A stretch of DNA of 64,000 nt, taken from the NCBI GenBank assembly GCA_964591085.1, contig CAZPXH010000012.1, forward strand, positions 1 through 64,000, read 5' to 3'. The notes beneath the pieces are model-generated. The model saw only the letters and a program-made list of their open reading frames with translations, searched no databases and was not told the DNA's origin. A program made the position numbers and the translations under genes. The number at the start of each line of letters is the position of its first letter. Positions within the stretch are counted from its first letter, which is position 1. Of the stretch, positions 51,981 through 61,426 are shown one piece after another. The DNA is from CAZPXH01 sp964591085 (GTDB lineage: Bacteria; Spirochaetota; Spirochaetia; DSM-27196; CAZPXH01).

Positions 51981-54900
51981 TTAATCCAGAGTCCACTCAT
52001 CGGCGATTGGGCTGGACGACCGGACCGCGCGACCGGTCTCCGCCGAATCCCCAGCGTCCGGGAGTGGATATCGGTTGGCCAGGAAGGGACTTGCAGCTTC
52101 AAACTGGCGGTACCAACCCTCCGCATCAGCGCGGTTTCCCTCCGCCCAGAAGGAGAAGGCCATTCCCAGAAGCGCGCGGGCGTTTCCGGGATCCAGGGCA
52201 AGTGCGTCTTCCAGTGACGCGCGTGCGGCTTCCCGCCTGCCAGCGCGCTCCAACGCCGTAGCACGGTTGATCAGCGCCGGGACAGACGGGCCCTCCCTGA
52301 TTGCGCGGTCAAATCGTGCAAGCGCTTCCTCCAATTCTCCCCATGACGCAAGGATTACGCCCTGTCGGTTCAGCCCGGTGGGACTGGAGCCGCGTGGGTC
52401 GGACTCAGCGCTTTGGAGCAAGCCTTCCAGGATTGGGTCCTTGAGCGAGTCAACCCGGCCCGGAAGCACGGCTGTCACCGCGGTCGCAGGGCTCTGCGGT
52501 AGCCGGGGAGGAGTGTCCAGGAGCACAGGCCGGTAGCGTGAGAACGCGGAGGATGCGGTGAAGAAGCCCCCACCGCTGCCAGCCGAGCGCCATTCGCTGA
52601 GACCGGCCTCCCATGCCTCTCCAAAGGGGGAGCCAAGCGCGGTGGTTTCAACCGGCAACCAGGCTTTGTCCTCCCGGAGGATGAAACGGCTGGCGTCACC
52701 GTACAGCAGGGGAATGGCGTCCGGCGCAATTCCGCTGTCTACTGCCACCAGAATGTGCCCCGGTGTGGTCAGGAACGCGGTGGCAACACCTGTGGCCTCC
52801 AGGAGACTGGCGTACAGAACGGAGAGATCGTCACAGTCACCCAGCCCTGATGCGAGCGTTTCCTGCGGGAAGCGCAGGAAGTCCACTGCGCCGGCCTGGG
52901 TTGAGAGCTCCTCATACGCCGAGTTTGGGTCCACCACGTAGCGCAGCCCTGCCAGCCCAAGCGCCTCAAACAGCGCCATGGCAGAAAGGATGTTGCGGTT
53001 CAGGGCCGCGCTGGGTTCAACCGGCAGCTCGGCAATGACCCCTCCTGCCCAGTCCACGAGATCCGGCGCTTCCGGCTGGACGAAGGCGCCGACCCGCAGG
53101 TCGTCATCCCACTGAATCGCGTTCCTGCCAAGGATCGTGAGGGCCTGCTGTACGCTCTCCTCCGTACGCCGGCTGCCGCGCCGGTAGCTGACCCGGAGTC
53201 GCACGGTGGTGTTCCTCGCCTGGGGCATGACCTCCGGGAGTAGTCCTGCATCAACTGTCAGCTCAAGGGGGACGGACTGCCCGGCGGCCAGCGTTGTGGG
53301 AGCGGTGACCGGCTGCAGCTGCGCTTCCGCCGATCCAAAGCCCAGGTCCACCCGAACATCGGAGATTACCCCCGTACCCGTATTGGCAAGCACCAGTGAC
53401 CCAAGCTCAGCGCGACCGGCAGCCTGGGCCGGCGTGGGTGTCACCGCGCTCAAGCGGAGCTCCGTGATGCTGAGGTCCGTCCCAATGCGCACCGGCGACA
53501 GGCGCTGCTGACCGGGGTTCAGTCGTTCGCCGGTGAGCGGATGGAGGTCCATCAACACCGGGTAGTCCGCGAAGCCGGGCACCCGGATCCGAGGATCAGT
53601 GTAGGTCTCCCCGGCCGGGTCCGGGATCCGGGTGAACACCAGTCGCGCATTGGTCCAGTTCCGATAGAGGGCCTGCGCAATGGGCCGCTCCAGGCTCACC
53701 CCGAATACAGAGCCCATTGCGCTGGTGGTGTAGGTGAGGGAATCAATGTCGTAGGTCCCCCGTTCCTGGAGGCGAATCCGGATCTCTGCCAGATTGCCAG
53801 GAAGGTCGCTTCGCTCCGCCTCCCAGTAGGTCTCCACCTGCAGCGCAAGGGCTGTCCGCAGAGAATCCCCCGCCTCTTCAATCCGCCGTTCGTAGTCCTT
53901 TTGGGTCTCAAAGAGATCCCGTCGCGCCAGTGAACCCGGGGGCAGGCCAGAGATAAGGTTCCTGGCGACCGGACTGGTGAGCACGGCCCGCTGCGCCGGA
54001 GCCAGGCTCCCGCCAAGTGCCTGCACCACCGCCGCACGGGGATCCGGTCCGCTGCCGGTGAGGCTGTACCGTGCCGCGGCATTCTCGTCCGCGTGGGAGG
54101 CCACCAGGATGCTTTGACCGTCCGGGGCCACCGCGATGTCCCGCGTCACCGTCTGTTGTGTGGGGTGCAGATCATGCCGAACCCACCGCTGCCCGTTGAA
54201 GCGGAACGACTGGATGAAGCGGAAGTGCCCGGTGAACACGGTCTGAGCATCCGGGGTCATCCCAAGCGTGGTGATGCTCCCCGGTTCCGTGTCCGGAATC
54301 TCCTGGAAGAGGGTGAAGGCTTCTGGGCCTGCACCCTCCGGCCGCCGGAAGAAGAACAGCCGCTGGCGATACGCCGATACCATCCAGCGGCCGTCCGCGC
54401 TGATGGCGATCTCGTAGAACTGGTGGCTGATGTTGCCGTCCGAGAGGCCGTAGACAAACACCCGCTGCAGCGAAGAGCCTGAGACATTGTAGATAACAAG
54501 CTCGCGCTCCCGGCTGTCTCCGGTTGCAAGGACCAGGTGCTCGCCATCCGGCAGGAAACGAGCAGCATGGATTCCGGGCCCGAAGTCCTGGACGCGGAGG
54601 CTCTCCCGCCAGTCGGCCAGGGCACCCGGCTCCACGGACCCGTCCCGTGTCCAAATCACGATCTCGCTGTTGGATGCCGTGAGGATTCGACTTCCATCCG
54701 GACTTGCAGCCAGGGTGTAGACCCGGTTGTCCAGCGCATCGATGTAGGAAATCGCCTCTCCGGTGTCCGGGTCGCAGAGGCATACATCTCCTTCCGTCCG
54801 AACCGATGGAAGCAGAACCGCCGACCCGTCCGGCAGGAAATCAATGATGTTTCCGCCAGACCAGCTTCCGGCCCAGTAGGCCTGCAGACGTACCCGCCAC

Positions 54901-55127
54901 AGCTCATTGAGCTCCGCGTCCAGCATCCGGATCCCGTTGATCTCGCTGGTGTCGTACAGCGCTATACGTTGGCCAAAGGGAGAAACCTGAACGTCCCTCG
55001 CATCGATTGTTCCCGGGATGAACTCCGGCAACCCGATGTCCGGGAGGTCGATCGAATCCTGGGGGTAAACGGAGAAGGGAAGTGCTGAAAACGCAAGTGC
55101 GAGAATGCGCGCACGGCGGAGGGTCAT
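51981..55127 (-). CDS. Secreted WD40-like propeller, transglutaminase-like and TPR protein
   Basis: This is a 1048-aa protein. A signal peptide (ILALAFSALPFSVYPQD) is followed by a beta-propeller of WD40/YVTN-type repeats (about 40-400: NRVYTLAASPDGSRILTASNSEIVIW, EIAISADGRWMVSAY). A middle region of strand-rich CARDB-like segments comes next (about 560-690). Then a transglutaminase-like core has SGLGDCDDLSVLYASLL with the Cys-Asp pair and PGHILVAVDSG with His. C-terminal TPRs follow (ALINRATALERAGRREAA, ARALLGMAFSFWAEGNRADA). Periplasmic or surface exposed. TACACT (55140-55135) ends 7 nt before the ATG. Confidence 0.75.
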   Translation of the reverse strand: MTLRRARILALAFSALPFSVYPQDSIDLPDIGLPEFIPGTIDARDVQVSPFGQRIALYDTSEINGIRMLDAELNELWRVRLQAYWAGSWSGGNIIDFLPDGSAVLLPSVRTEGDVCLCDPDTGEAISYIDALDNRVYTLAASPDGSRILTASNSEIVIWTRDGSVEPGALADWRESLRVQDFGPGIHAARFLPDGEHLVLATGDSRERELVIYNVSGSSLQRVFVYGLSDGNISHQFYEIAISADGRWMVSAYRQRLFFFRRPEGAGPEAFTLFQEIPDTEPGSITTLGMTPDAQTVFTGHFRFIQSFRFNGQRWVRHDLHPTQQTVTRDIAVAPDGQSILVASHADENAAARYSLTGSGPDPRAAVVQALGGSLAPAQRAVLTSPVARNLISGLPPGSLARRDLFETQKDYERRIEEAGDSLRTALALQVETYWEAERSDLPGNLAEIRIRLQERGTYDIDSLTYTTSAMGSVFGVSLERPIAQALYRNWTNARLVFTRIPDPAGETYTDPRIRVPGFADYPVLMDLHPLTGERLNPGQQRLSPVRIGTDLSITELRLSAVTPTPAQAAGRAELGSLVLANTGTGVISDVRVDLGFGSAEAQLQPVTAPTTLAAGQSVPLELTVDAGLLPEVMPQARNTTVRLRVSYRRGSRRTEESVQQALTILGRNAIQWDDDLRVGAFVQPEAPDLVDWAGGVIAELPVEPSAALNRNILSAMALFEALGLAGLRYVVDPNSAYEELSTQAGAVDFLRFPQETLASGLGDCDDLSVLYASLLEATGVATAFLTTPGHILVAVDSGIAPDAIPLLYGDASRFILREDKAWLPVETTALGSPFGEAWEAGLSEWRSAGSGGGFFTASSAFSRYRPVLLDTPPRLPQSPATAVTAVLPGRVDSLKDPILEGLLQSAESDPRGSSPTGLNRQGVILASWGELEEALARFDRAIREGPSVPALINRATALERAGRREAARASLEDALALDPGNARALLGMAFSFWAEGNRADAEGWYRQFEAASPFLANRYPLPDAGDSAETGRAVRSSSPIADEWTLD

Positions 55128-55179
55128 GACAAGGAGTGTAGCGCGGCGCCACCAGGCAATTGGAGACGCTGGCCGCGGT

Positions 55180-57327
55180 CTACACCACAAATTTCCCAGC
55201 CTGGCCCTCCACGGTCTGGACCAGCTCCCGATTGCGGCGGCTGAGGTCTGACACCTCGCGGATAGAGTCCCCGATCTTCCGGCTGCCGGCGGATACCTCC
55301 CGCATGAGGGCCGTCACTTCACCGCTGATCTGCACGAGCTTGGCCATCTCTGAAAGGATGAGCTGTGACCCTCCGGCAATCTCTCCGATGCCGCCGGTCA
55401 CCTGCTGCCCGAAGTCGCGCATCTGCTGCAGGTTCTCCATGACAGACTGGCTGCCGCGCCACTGTTCGCGGAGCGCATCCCGGACTCCGGCTTCCAACTC
55501 GCTGACGGTACTCACAATGCTTCTCATGGACTCAAAGCTGGCGTCAGCAGAGGTGTTGGCCCCTACGATGTTGTCCACGTAGGCGCGCGTCTTCTTCAGC
55601 TCGCCTGAGATGATCTTGCTCTGCCGGGACGCGTTCTCCGCGAGGCTACGGATTTCGTCCGCCACAACGGCAAATCCCCTGCCGTACTCGCCCGCGTGCG
55701 CGGCCTCAATGGCGGCGTTCATCGCCAGGAGGTTGGTCTGCGCACTGATGTTGGCGATGAGTCGGTTGGCCTGCTCCAGGTGCTCTGACTGTTCCACAAA
55801 CTCACCGACGCGGTCGGCAACCTCGCGAATGGCGGTACGCCCGCCTTCGGTCTCCGTGACCAGCTGCGATACCTTCCCGTCCACCTGCTCCAGGTTCTGG
55901 CTGATAGACGCGATGTTCGCAGTCATCTCCTCAACGGCGGCCGCAGACTCCTCAATGCTCCGTGAGAGATGGGCTATCACCTGTTCCAGGCTGCTGATGT
56001 TGCCGGTGATCTCTTCAACCGAGGCCGAGCCCTGGCTGATGCTCCCATCCTGCTGATTGATCTTGCCGCTGATCCTGTCCACCAGCTCTGTGATTCCATC
56101 AGCTTCCTTGCGGCTTGCATCCGCCTGCGTATCCAGCTTCACGGCGCTTCCCGCCATATCGCCGGCGGCGCCCTGGACCTCCGTGATGATCTCCGAAAGC
56201 TTGTCCACAAACCCGTTGAAGTGGCGACCGAGCCGCCCGATCTCATCGTTGCGGCTTGCCTGGAGGCGCTGGCTGAGATCACCGTCCCCCTGAGAGATCT
56301 GCTTCATGTTGTCCGCGGCAATGGTCAGGGGGCGGGCAACCATCCTGCCTATGACCCACACGATTGCCGCGCCACCAACGATCATCAGTCCGCTGAGCGT
56401 GAGGAGCAGCTGCAGAATCTGGCGCGCTGCGGCCTCCTGCAGCGCAGAAGTGTCCACAACACTCACTATCTGGCCGTCAATGCTTCCGGAGAAATCGGTC
56501 AGCGGTATGTAGGCCAGGCTGAACTGGCCAACCGTGTCCAGCTGGGTGCGCCGGGTCTCCTGCAAGGCCGTAATGACCTCAGCCTGAACCAGGTCCTCCG
56601 GGACAATCCACTCGTCGCTCACCCCGGAGACCAGGCTGTCCCCAATCCGACCCTGAAACGCGGACTCGTAGTCCTCCTCAAAGAACAGCTGCTCTGCCGC
56701 CTCGTTGTTGATGAGCAGAATGATTCCGGTCCGCAGTTCCGAGTCCAGGAACGGGACAATCTCGGTTGGCTGGAAGTACACCTCCACCGTGCCCAGCAGT
56801 CTGCCCGCATCCCTGATTGGTGCGATTCCTCGGATCACAAAGCCACCCCGGCCAAGCTCCACCGCCTGCAGTGGCTCTCCGGTAGCCTCAACTTCCACGA
56901 TGGTGCCACGAAATCCGGAGAGATCATCGCCGGCCCGGTCTGTCCAGCTACGGTAGAAGCTGGTAGCCGGTGCAACGTGGAAGTGTACTCGGTAGTTCTC
57001 AACGCCCGCTGCCCGGCCCAGGGCGTTCACAATTGGGTCCACCTCCGCTGCCAGCGCCCGTCTTCCCGCATCCCGGTCTGGATTCCGATAGGCTTCGCGG
57101 ACTGCTTCCAGCTCTGCAAAGACCGTTGCCACCTGCAGGCCTTTGCTGGAGAGCTCTTCAATCAGCTGCTCCACAAGCTCCGCCTGTGCCCGCAGGTTGC
57201 TTTCCAGTGGGCCCTGGGAGGCACCTTGCACGGCGCGTGCCGATATGAAGCCCACCGTGATCAGAACCGCCAGAACCAGGATGATGACCAGCAGCGAAAC
57301 CCGCTGGGCGATTCTCAGGTTTCGCAT
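55180..57327 (-). CDS. Methyl-accepting chemotaxis protein with large periplasmic sensor
   Basis: This 715-aa receptor has one TM near residues 10-30 and a periplasmic region of about 280 residues with Cache-like features (VHFHVAPATSFYRSW, GGFVIRGIAPIRDAGRLLGTVEV). A second TM lies at about 308-330, then HAMP (ARPLTIAADNMKQISQGDGDLSQ) and a signalling domain with the tip AQTNLLAMNAAIEAAHAG. The ATG at 57327 is preferred over the GTG two codons upstream because ggggag lies at a proper distance. Divergent from the next receptor gene. Confidence 0.92.
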   Translation of the reverse strand: MRNLRIAQRVSLLVIILVLAVLITVGFISARAVQGASQGPLESNLRAQAELVEQLIEELSSKGLQVATVFAELEAVREAYRNPDRDAGRRALAAEVDPIVNALGRAAGVENYRVHFHVAPATSFYRSWTDRAGDDLSGFRGTIVEVEATGEPLQAVELGRGGFVIRGIAPIRDAGRLLGTVEVYFQPTEIVPFLDSELRTGIILLINNEAAEQLFFEEDYESAFQGRIGDSLVSGVSDEWIVPEDLVQAEVITALQETRRTQLDTVGQFSLAYIPLTDFSGSIDGQIVSVVDTSALQEAAARQILQLLLTLSGLMIVGGAAIVWVIGRMVARPLTIAADNMKQISQGDGDLSQRLQASRNDEIGRLGRHFNGFVDKLSEIITEVQGAAGDMAGSAVKLDTQADASRKEADGITELVDRISGKINQQDGSISQGSASVEEITGNISSLEQVIAHLSRSIEESAAAVEEMTANIASISQNLEQVDGKVSQLVTETEGGRTAIREVADRVGEFVEQSEHLEQANRLIANISAQTNLLAMNAAIEAAHAGEYGRGFAVVADEIRSLAENASRQSKIISGELKKTRAYVDNIVGANTSADASFESMRSIVSTVSELEAGVRDALREQWRGSQSVMENLQQMRDFGQQVTGGIGEIAGGSQLILSEMAKLVQISGEVTALMREVSAGSRKIGDSIREVSDLSRRNRELVQTVEGQAGKFVV

Positions 57328-57431
57328 TCGCACCGTCTCCCCATGATGTCCTACACTTCTGCTGAGCCAGATTTCCGTGCGGGACCTCGGCTCCTTTGTA
57401 ATCGATCCAGATTATAGCCCGGAGGACCGGA

Positions 57432-59234
57432 ATGCTAGCAACCATTCGCTTACGAGCAACAGCAGCCATAGCCCTTGTTGCCCTGGCCGTCGGCGGGGGA
57501 GTAGTGGTGCTCCTGAGCACGCTGGGCACGGTGGTTGCAACCGCTGACACAATCTACGAGCGAGACTTCCTTGCCATGAACCGTCTGGTTGAAGCAGATC
57601 GGGATGCCTACCAGTCCCGCCTGGCGATGCTGCACCTGCTTGCCGGCATCACTGATCAGAGCACGGAGGAGCTCCAGGCCGAGATCCGGGACAACCGGGA
57701 TCAGGTTTCCACACGCTTTCAGGACTTCCTGGACTTCAGCGGGCGCGACGAAAGCGATGCCGCGGTTCGCACGGTCCTTGATGGCTTTGGATTGTGGGAT
57801 CGGAGCACGGATGTCCTGATCCGGCTCCACGCCGAGGGGGATACCGTGCGAGCGCTGGATCTCTATCAGGACGGTACCTATGACACGGCGTTTCGTGCCC
57901 TCCGGGGAGCCCTGGACGATCTGACAGTTGAGTTCCTGGCGGTGGCCGAGCAGGATTTTGCCGCGCTGGTGACAGACGTCACACGCGCTGAACGCTTCTA
58001 CCTCATCAGCTCGGCAATCGTTGCCGTGGCCGTGCTGATCCTGGCAGTGGTGCTTTTCCGGGGCATGCTTTCTCCAATCGCACGGACTCGCAAGCTCATG
58101 GCGAACATCGCCAGCTCGGAGGCGGACCTCAGTCAGCGAATGGCGGTGCGCGGGAACGATGAGATCGCAGACCTGTCCCGTGACTTCAACCGCTTTCTGG
58201 AGCAGCTCGCCGTCAATGTCGGCTCCATCCGGGACGTTTCGGTGGAGACTCGCCGTGTGAAAGATGAGGTTGGGCGCAAGGCAAGCGAGTCCACCTCTGC
58301 CGTAACTGAGATCACGGCGAACGTGGAGTCCATGCGGAGTCACATGGGTTCACTGGATGAGGCGGTTTCCGCTACTGGAGCTGCCGCCCAGACAATTGCG
58401 GAGCAGGTTACGGGTCTGCGCGAGAGCACCGAATCCCAGGCAAGTCTGGTGGAGCAGTCCACTGCGGCGGTGACACAGATGACCGCGTCAATATCCAGCG
58501 TAGCCGGAGTTGCCGAGCGGCGGCTGGCCTCTCTGGGAGTGCTGGACAGTGCAATTCAGGACGGTGCCCAGGCCGTCAGCTCCAGCGTAACGGCCCTGGA
58601 CCAGATCTCAGGCCAGGTGGCGAATGTCCGGGAGATCACGGAAATCATCAGCGGCATCGCGAAGCAGAGCAACCTTCTGGCGATGAACGCCGCTATTGAG
58701 GCAGCACACGCCGGAGACGCCGGGCGTGGTTTTGCCGTTGTGGCCGAGGAGATCCGCAAGCTGTCTGAATCTGCCGGTGAGCAGTCTGGCGGAATCCGGG
58801 ACATCCTGGAGCAGATGATCACGGACATTCAGGGCGCCGACGCCGTCGGGAAACAGACCAGCGAAACCTTTGAGCGGGTGACGGTACAGGTGGCTGAGCT
58901 GAAGAACGCACTCCGCGAGGTTTCCTCCAGCATGGACGAGCTCAGCAGCGGCGGCGCGCAGGTCAATGAGGCAATGGGTCAGATCCGCGATATCACCACC
59001 CGGGTGGCCGGAAGCGCGGCCGACATCGCGGAAGCCCAGAGCAGCATTGATTCCCGTATCGGCGGCGTGGGCCAGCTGACAGGCGTTGTTGTGGCCGGGA
59101 TGGACGAGATCGCCCACGGGGCCGGCCACATCAGTACCGAGATGACCGAGCTTCAGGAAGCTACCGAGCGGCTCTCGGATCTTGTAGCCCGCCTGGACGC
59201 GGAGATTTCCCGCTTCACGGTGGAGCGGACCTGA
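57432..59234 (+). CDS. Methyl-accepting chemotaxis protein with four-helix-bundle sensor
   Basis: This 600-aa receptor has one N-terminal TM, a compact all-helical periplasmic domain of about 150 residues (RDFLAMNRLVEADRDAYQSRLAML) like 4HB_MCP sensors, and a TM at about 195-213. HAMP (SEADLSQRMAVRGNDEIADLS) and a signalling domain with the tip KQSNLLAMNAAIEAAHAG follow. GGAGGA precedes the ATG. Its 104-bp upstream region is shared with the divergent receptor at 55180. Confidence 0.92.
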   Translation: MLATIRLRATAAIALVALAVGGGVVVLLSTLGTVVATADTIYERDFLAMNRLVEADRDAYQSRLAMLHLLAGITDQSTEELQAEIRDNRDQVSTRFQDFLDFSGRDESDAAVRTVLDGFGLWDRSTDVLIRLHAEGDTVRALDLYQDGTYDTAFRALRGALDDLTVEFLAVAEQDFAALVTDVTRAERFYLISSAIVAVAVLILAVVLFRGMLSPIARTRKLMANIASSEADLSQRMAVRGNDEIADLSRDFNRFLEQLAVNVGSIRDVSVETRRVKDEVGRKASESTSAVTEITANVESMRSHMGSLDEAVSATGAAAQTIAEQVTGLRESTESQASLVEQSTAAVTQMTASISSVAGVAERRLASLGVLDSAIQDGAQAVSSSVTALDQISGQVANVREITEIISGIAKQSNLLAMNAAIEAAHAGDAGRGFAVVAEEIRKLSESAGEQSGGIRDILEQMITDIQGADAVGKQTSETFERVTVQVAELKNALREVSSSMDELSSGGAQVNEAMGQIRDITTRVAGSAADIAEAQSSIDSRIGGVGQLTGVVVAGMDEIAHGAGHISTEMTELQEATERLSDLVARLDAEISRFTVERT

Positions 59235-59267
59235 GAGCCTGATCGCCCGCGCATCTGTGGGCTGCTG

Positions 59268-59846
59268 TTACACGATGGTCTTGAGGCCCGGCTCCTTGCC
59301 CGGCTTCCACTTGATGGTGCAGCCCACCGATGGATGCTGTTCCTGCGGCATTGCCGTCCCGGAAAGGACTGCATCTACCGCAGCGCCAAGGTCCGCTCCG
59401 GTGACGGGGGCATCGGTCTTGGGTCTGCTTGCGTCAAAGCGTCCCCGATAGACCAGCGTGTGATCCGCGTTGTACAGAAACAGGTCCGGAGTACACACCG
59501 CCCCGTAGTCGGCTGCAACTTCCTGGCTCTCGTCGTAGAGGTAGGGGAAGCTGAAGCCCTGCTGCCGTGCAAGGTCTGCCATGGCTTCCGGGCCATCTTC
59601 CGGATACTTGCTTGCGTCGTTGGCGCTGATTGCCACGGTGGATAGTCCCTGCCCGGTCCACTTCGCCGTCTGCGCGGTGAACTCCGCTATCATATGCTTC
59701 ACGTAGGGGCAGTGATTGCAGATGAAGGCCACCAGCAGCGGCTTCCCACGGAAATCAGCGAGGGAGACGGTGTTGCCGCTTGTGTCGGGGAGGCTGAAGT
59801 CCGGCGCCTTGCTGCCGAGCGTTACCATGGAAGACTGTCCTGCCAT
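59268..59846 (-). CDS. Thioredoxin-like redoxin (AhpC/TSA-type, resA-like)
   Basis: This 192-aa protein has VTLGSKAPDFSLPDTSG, the redox-active FICNHCPYVK (Cys-x-x-Cys), a following VAISANDASKYPEDGPE and a CTPDLFLYN segment with the cis-proline. This subgroup (CNHCPY) is widespread and thought to reduce peroxides or disulfides. There is no signal peptide, so it is cytoplasmic. The start at 59846 is set by AAGGAG with 7-nt spacing. Confidence 0.85.
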   Translation of the reverse strand: MAGQSSMVTLGSKAPDFSLPDTSGNTVSLADFRGKPLLVAFICNHCPYVKHMIAEFTAQTAKWTGQGLSTVAISANDASKYPEDGPEAMADLARQQGFSFPYLYDESQEVAADYGAVCTPDLFLYNADHTLVYRGRFDASRPKTDAPVTGADLGAAVDAVLSGTAMPQEQHPSVGCTIKWKPGKEPGLKTIV

Positions 59847-59962
59847 GTTGGTTCTCCTTGTACGATTGATGAGCTTGAAATACGCCCGAATCGCCGTCTT
59901 CGGCAAATGGCTGCGTTTCCAATCGTCGGGCCGGAGACTTGCGCGTTTGCAGGGGGGCGGCG

Positions 59963-61426
59963 TCAGCGCAGCAGGAGCACCTGAAGGTCGTTCACATTGG
60001 TGCCGGTTGGACCGGTCTCAAGCAGAGCGCCGAGGTCCCGGAGAACGGGAAGGGCGTCGTGGGAATTCAATGCCGCTTGTACCCGAGCGGCCTGGGCCCG
60101 GGCTTCAGAAAGATGCTGCGATGCAAAGATTGCGCCGGCAGCGTCCGTTGGGCCGTCCGTCCCGTCCGTGGCAAGACTTGCAAAGGCAAAGTCACCCCAT
60201 GCATCCGGGTTCTCACTCATCAGACTCAGGACGGCAAGGCCCAGTTCCTGATTTCGTCCCCCGGTACCTGGTGACGGCCCCAGTGTCACGGTTGTTTCCC
60301 CACCTGCAAGAACACACGCCGGAGCATGCAGGTCCAGCGCTCTTCGGCGGAGGTCCCGCGCCACAGCCGGAAAGAGCCCCGCCATCTCCCTTGCCTCACC
60401 AACCAGTCCACTCGTGAGTATCCACGGCGCGTAGCCGCGGGCCTCTGCTTCAGCCGCCGCGGCGCGGATCGCCCCGAGGCCGGAACCCACGATCAAGTTC
60501 ACCACACCGTCCGCCGGCCACGCCTCCGCCGCGGGCGTGTCAGGGATCAGACCAGCGGCTCCAGCCTCAAGGACCTCCCTCGCGGCCCTCGGCACCGAGC
60601 TCCGGAGTCCGTAGCGGTCCAGGATGGCGAGTGCATCTGCAAAGGTTCCGGAATCCGGCGCTGTCGGGCCGGAGGCGATAGAGGACAGATCGTCGCCGAT
60701 CACGTCTGACAGAATCAGGGAGAGAACCCGCGCTGGCCGCGCAAGGGCTGCAAGGCGTCCGCCCTTCAGTCGGGACAGGTGTTTGCGGACACAGTTGATC
60801 TCGGATATCGGGGCCCCGGACGCAAGCAGGTGTTGGCTGACCGCCTGCAGGTCCGGAAGGCTGAGATCGGGGAGGTCCGAGTCCGGGAATGAACGCGCGC
60901 GGAAGGGATCCGCAAGGAGCGCCGACCCGCCGCCGGAGAGGAGTACCAGAAGCACGGTGTCCGCGTCTGAGGAGGCAAGCAGATCCTCCGCGGCGTCCGC
61001 AGCGGCAAGGCCCTTAGCGTCCGGGACGGGGTGTCCCGCCTCCCGGATCTCCAGCCCCGGGATCTTCCGGTCCGCGTGACGGTGTTTGGTAATGACCAGG
61101 CCGCCGGAGAGGCGGTCACCGAGGATATTCGCGGCCGCCGCCGCCATCGGGACAGCCGCCTTCCCGATTGCAAGGATCTTCACCCGCGTTCCGGGTGTCA
61201 GGGGAATCCGGACCGCTTCAACATGTTTCTCCCCGGCGCCGATGGTCCCGCCGCCGCCACCCCCAGCGGGCCTGGCTACAGGGGCCAGCGCCACCAGGTC
61301 TTTTCCGTCCATCCGGAGACAGCGCCGAACCATGGTGCCCGGATCTGCGGCGTGTAACGCGGCGTCCAGGATTGCGCGGAGATCAGTCAGTGGGTCAGAC
61401 GGGGGCACAGACGTAACTTCGCTCAC
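59963..61426 (-). CDS. Glycerate 2-kinase (MOFRL/GckA family)
   Basis: This 487-aa enzyme phosphorylates D-glycerate to 2-phosphoglycerate. Seen: N-terminal ILAIGKAAVPMAAAAANIL, VLLVLLSGGGSALLADP (phosphate loop), INCVRKHLSRLKGGRLA, and the C-terminal MOFRL domain with GGETTVTL and GGRNQELGLAVLS. It overlaps the upstream lipoprotein-hydrolase stop by 4 bp (ATGA). A glycerate route would fit with tartronate or hydroxypyruvate intermediates handled by the 2-hydroxyacid dehydrogenase at 6837, though the two loci are far apart. Confidence 0.9.
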   Translation of the reverse strand: MSEVTSVPPSDPLTDLRAILDAALHAADPGTMVRRCLRMDGKDLVALAPVARPAGGGGGGTIGAGEKHVEAVRIPLTPGTRVKILAIGKAAVPMAAAAANILGDRLSGGLVITKHRHADRKIPGLEIREAGHPVPDAKGLAAADAAEDLLASSDADTVLLVLLSGGGSALLADPFRARSFPDSDLPDLSLPDLQAVSQHLLASGAPISEINCVRKHLSRLKGGRLAALARPARVLSLILSDVIGDDLSSIASGPTAPDSGTFADALAILDRYGLRSSVPRAAREVLEAGAAGLIPDTPAAEAWPADGVVNLIVGSGLGAIRAAAAEAEARGYAPWILTSGLVGEAREMAGLFPAVARDLRRRALDLHAPACVLAGGETTVTLGPSPGTGGRNQELGLAVLSLMSENPDAWGDFAFASLATDGTDGPTDAAGAIFASQHLSEARAQAARVQAALNSHDALPVLRDLGALLETGPTGTNVNDLQVLLLR

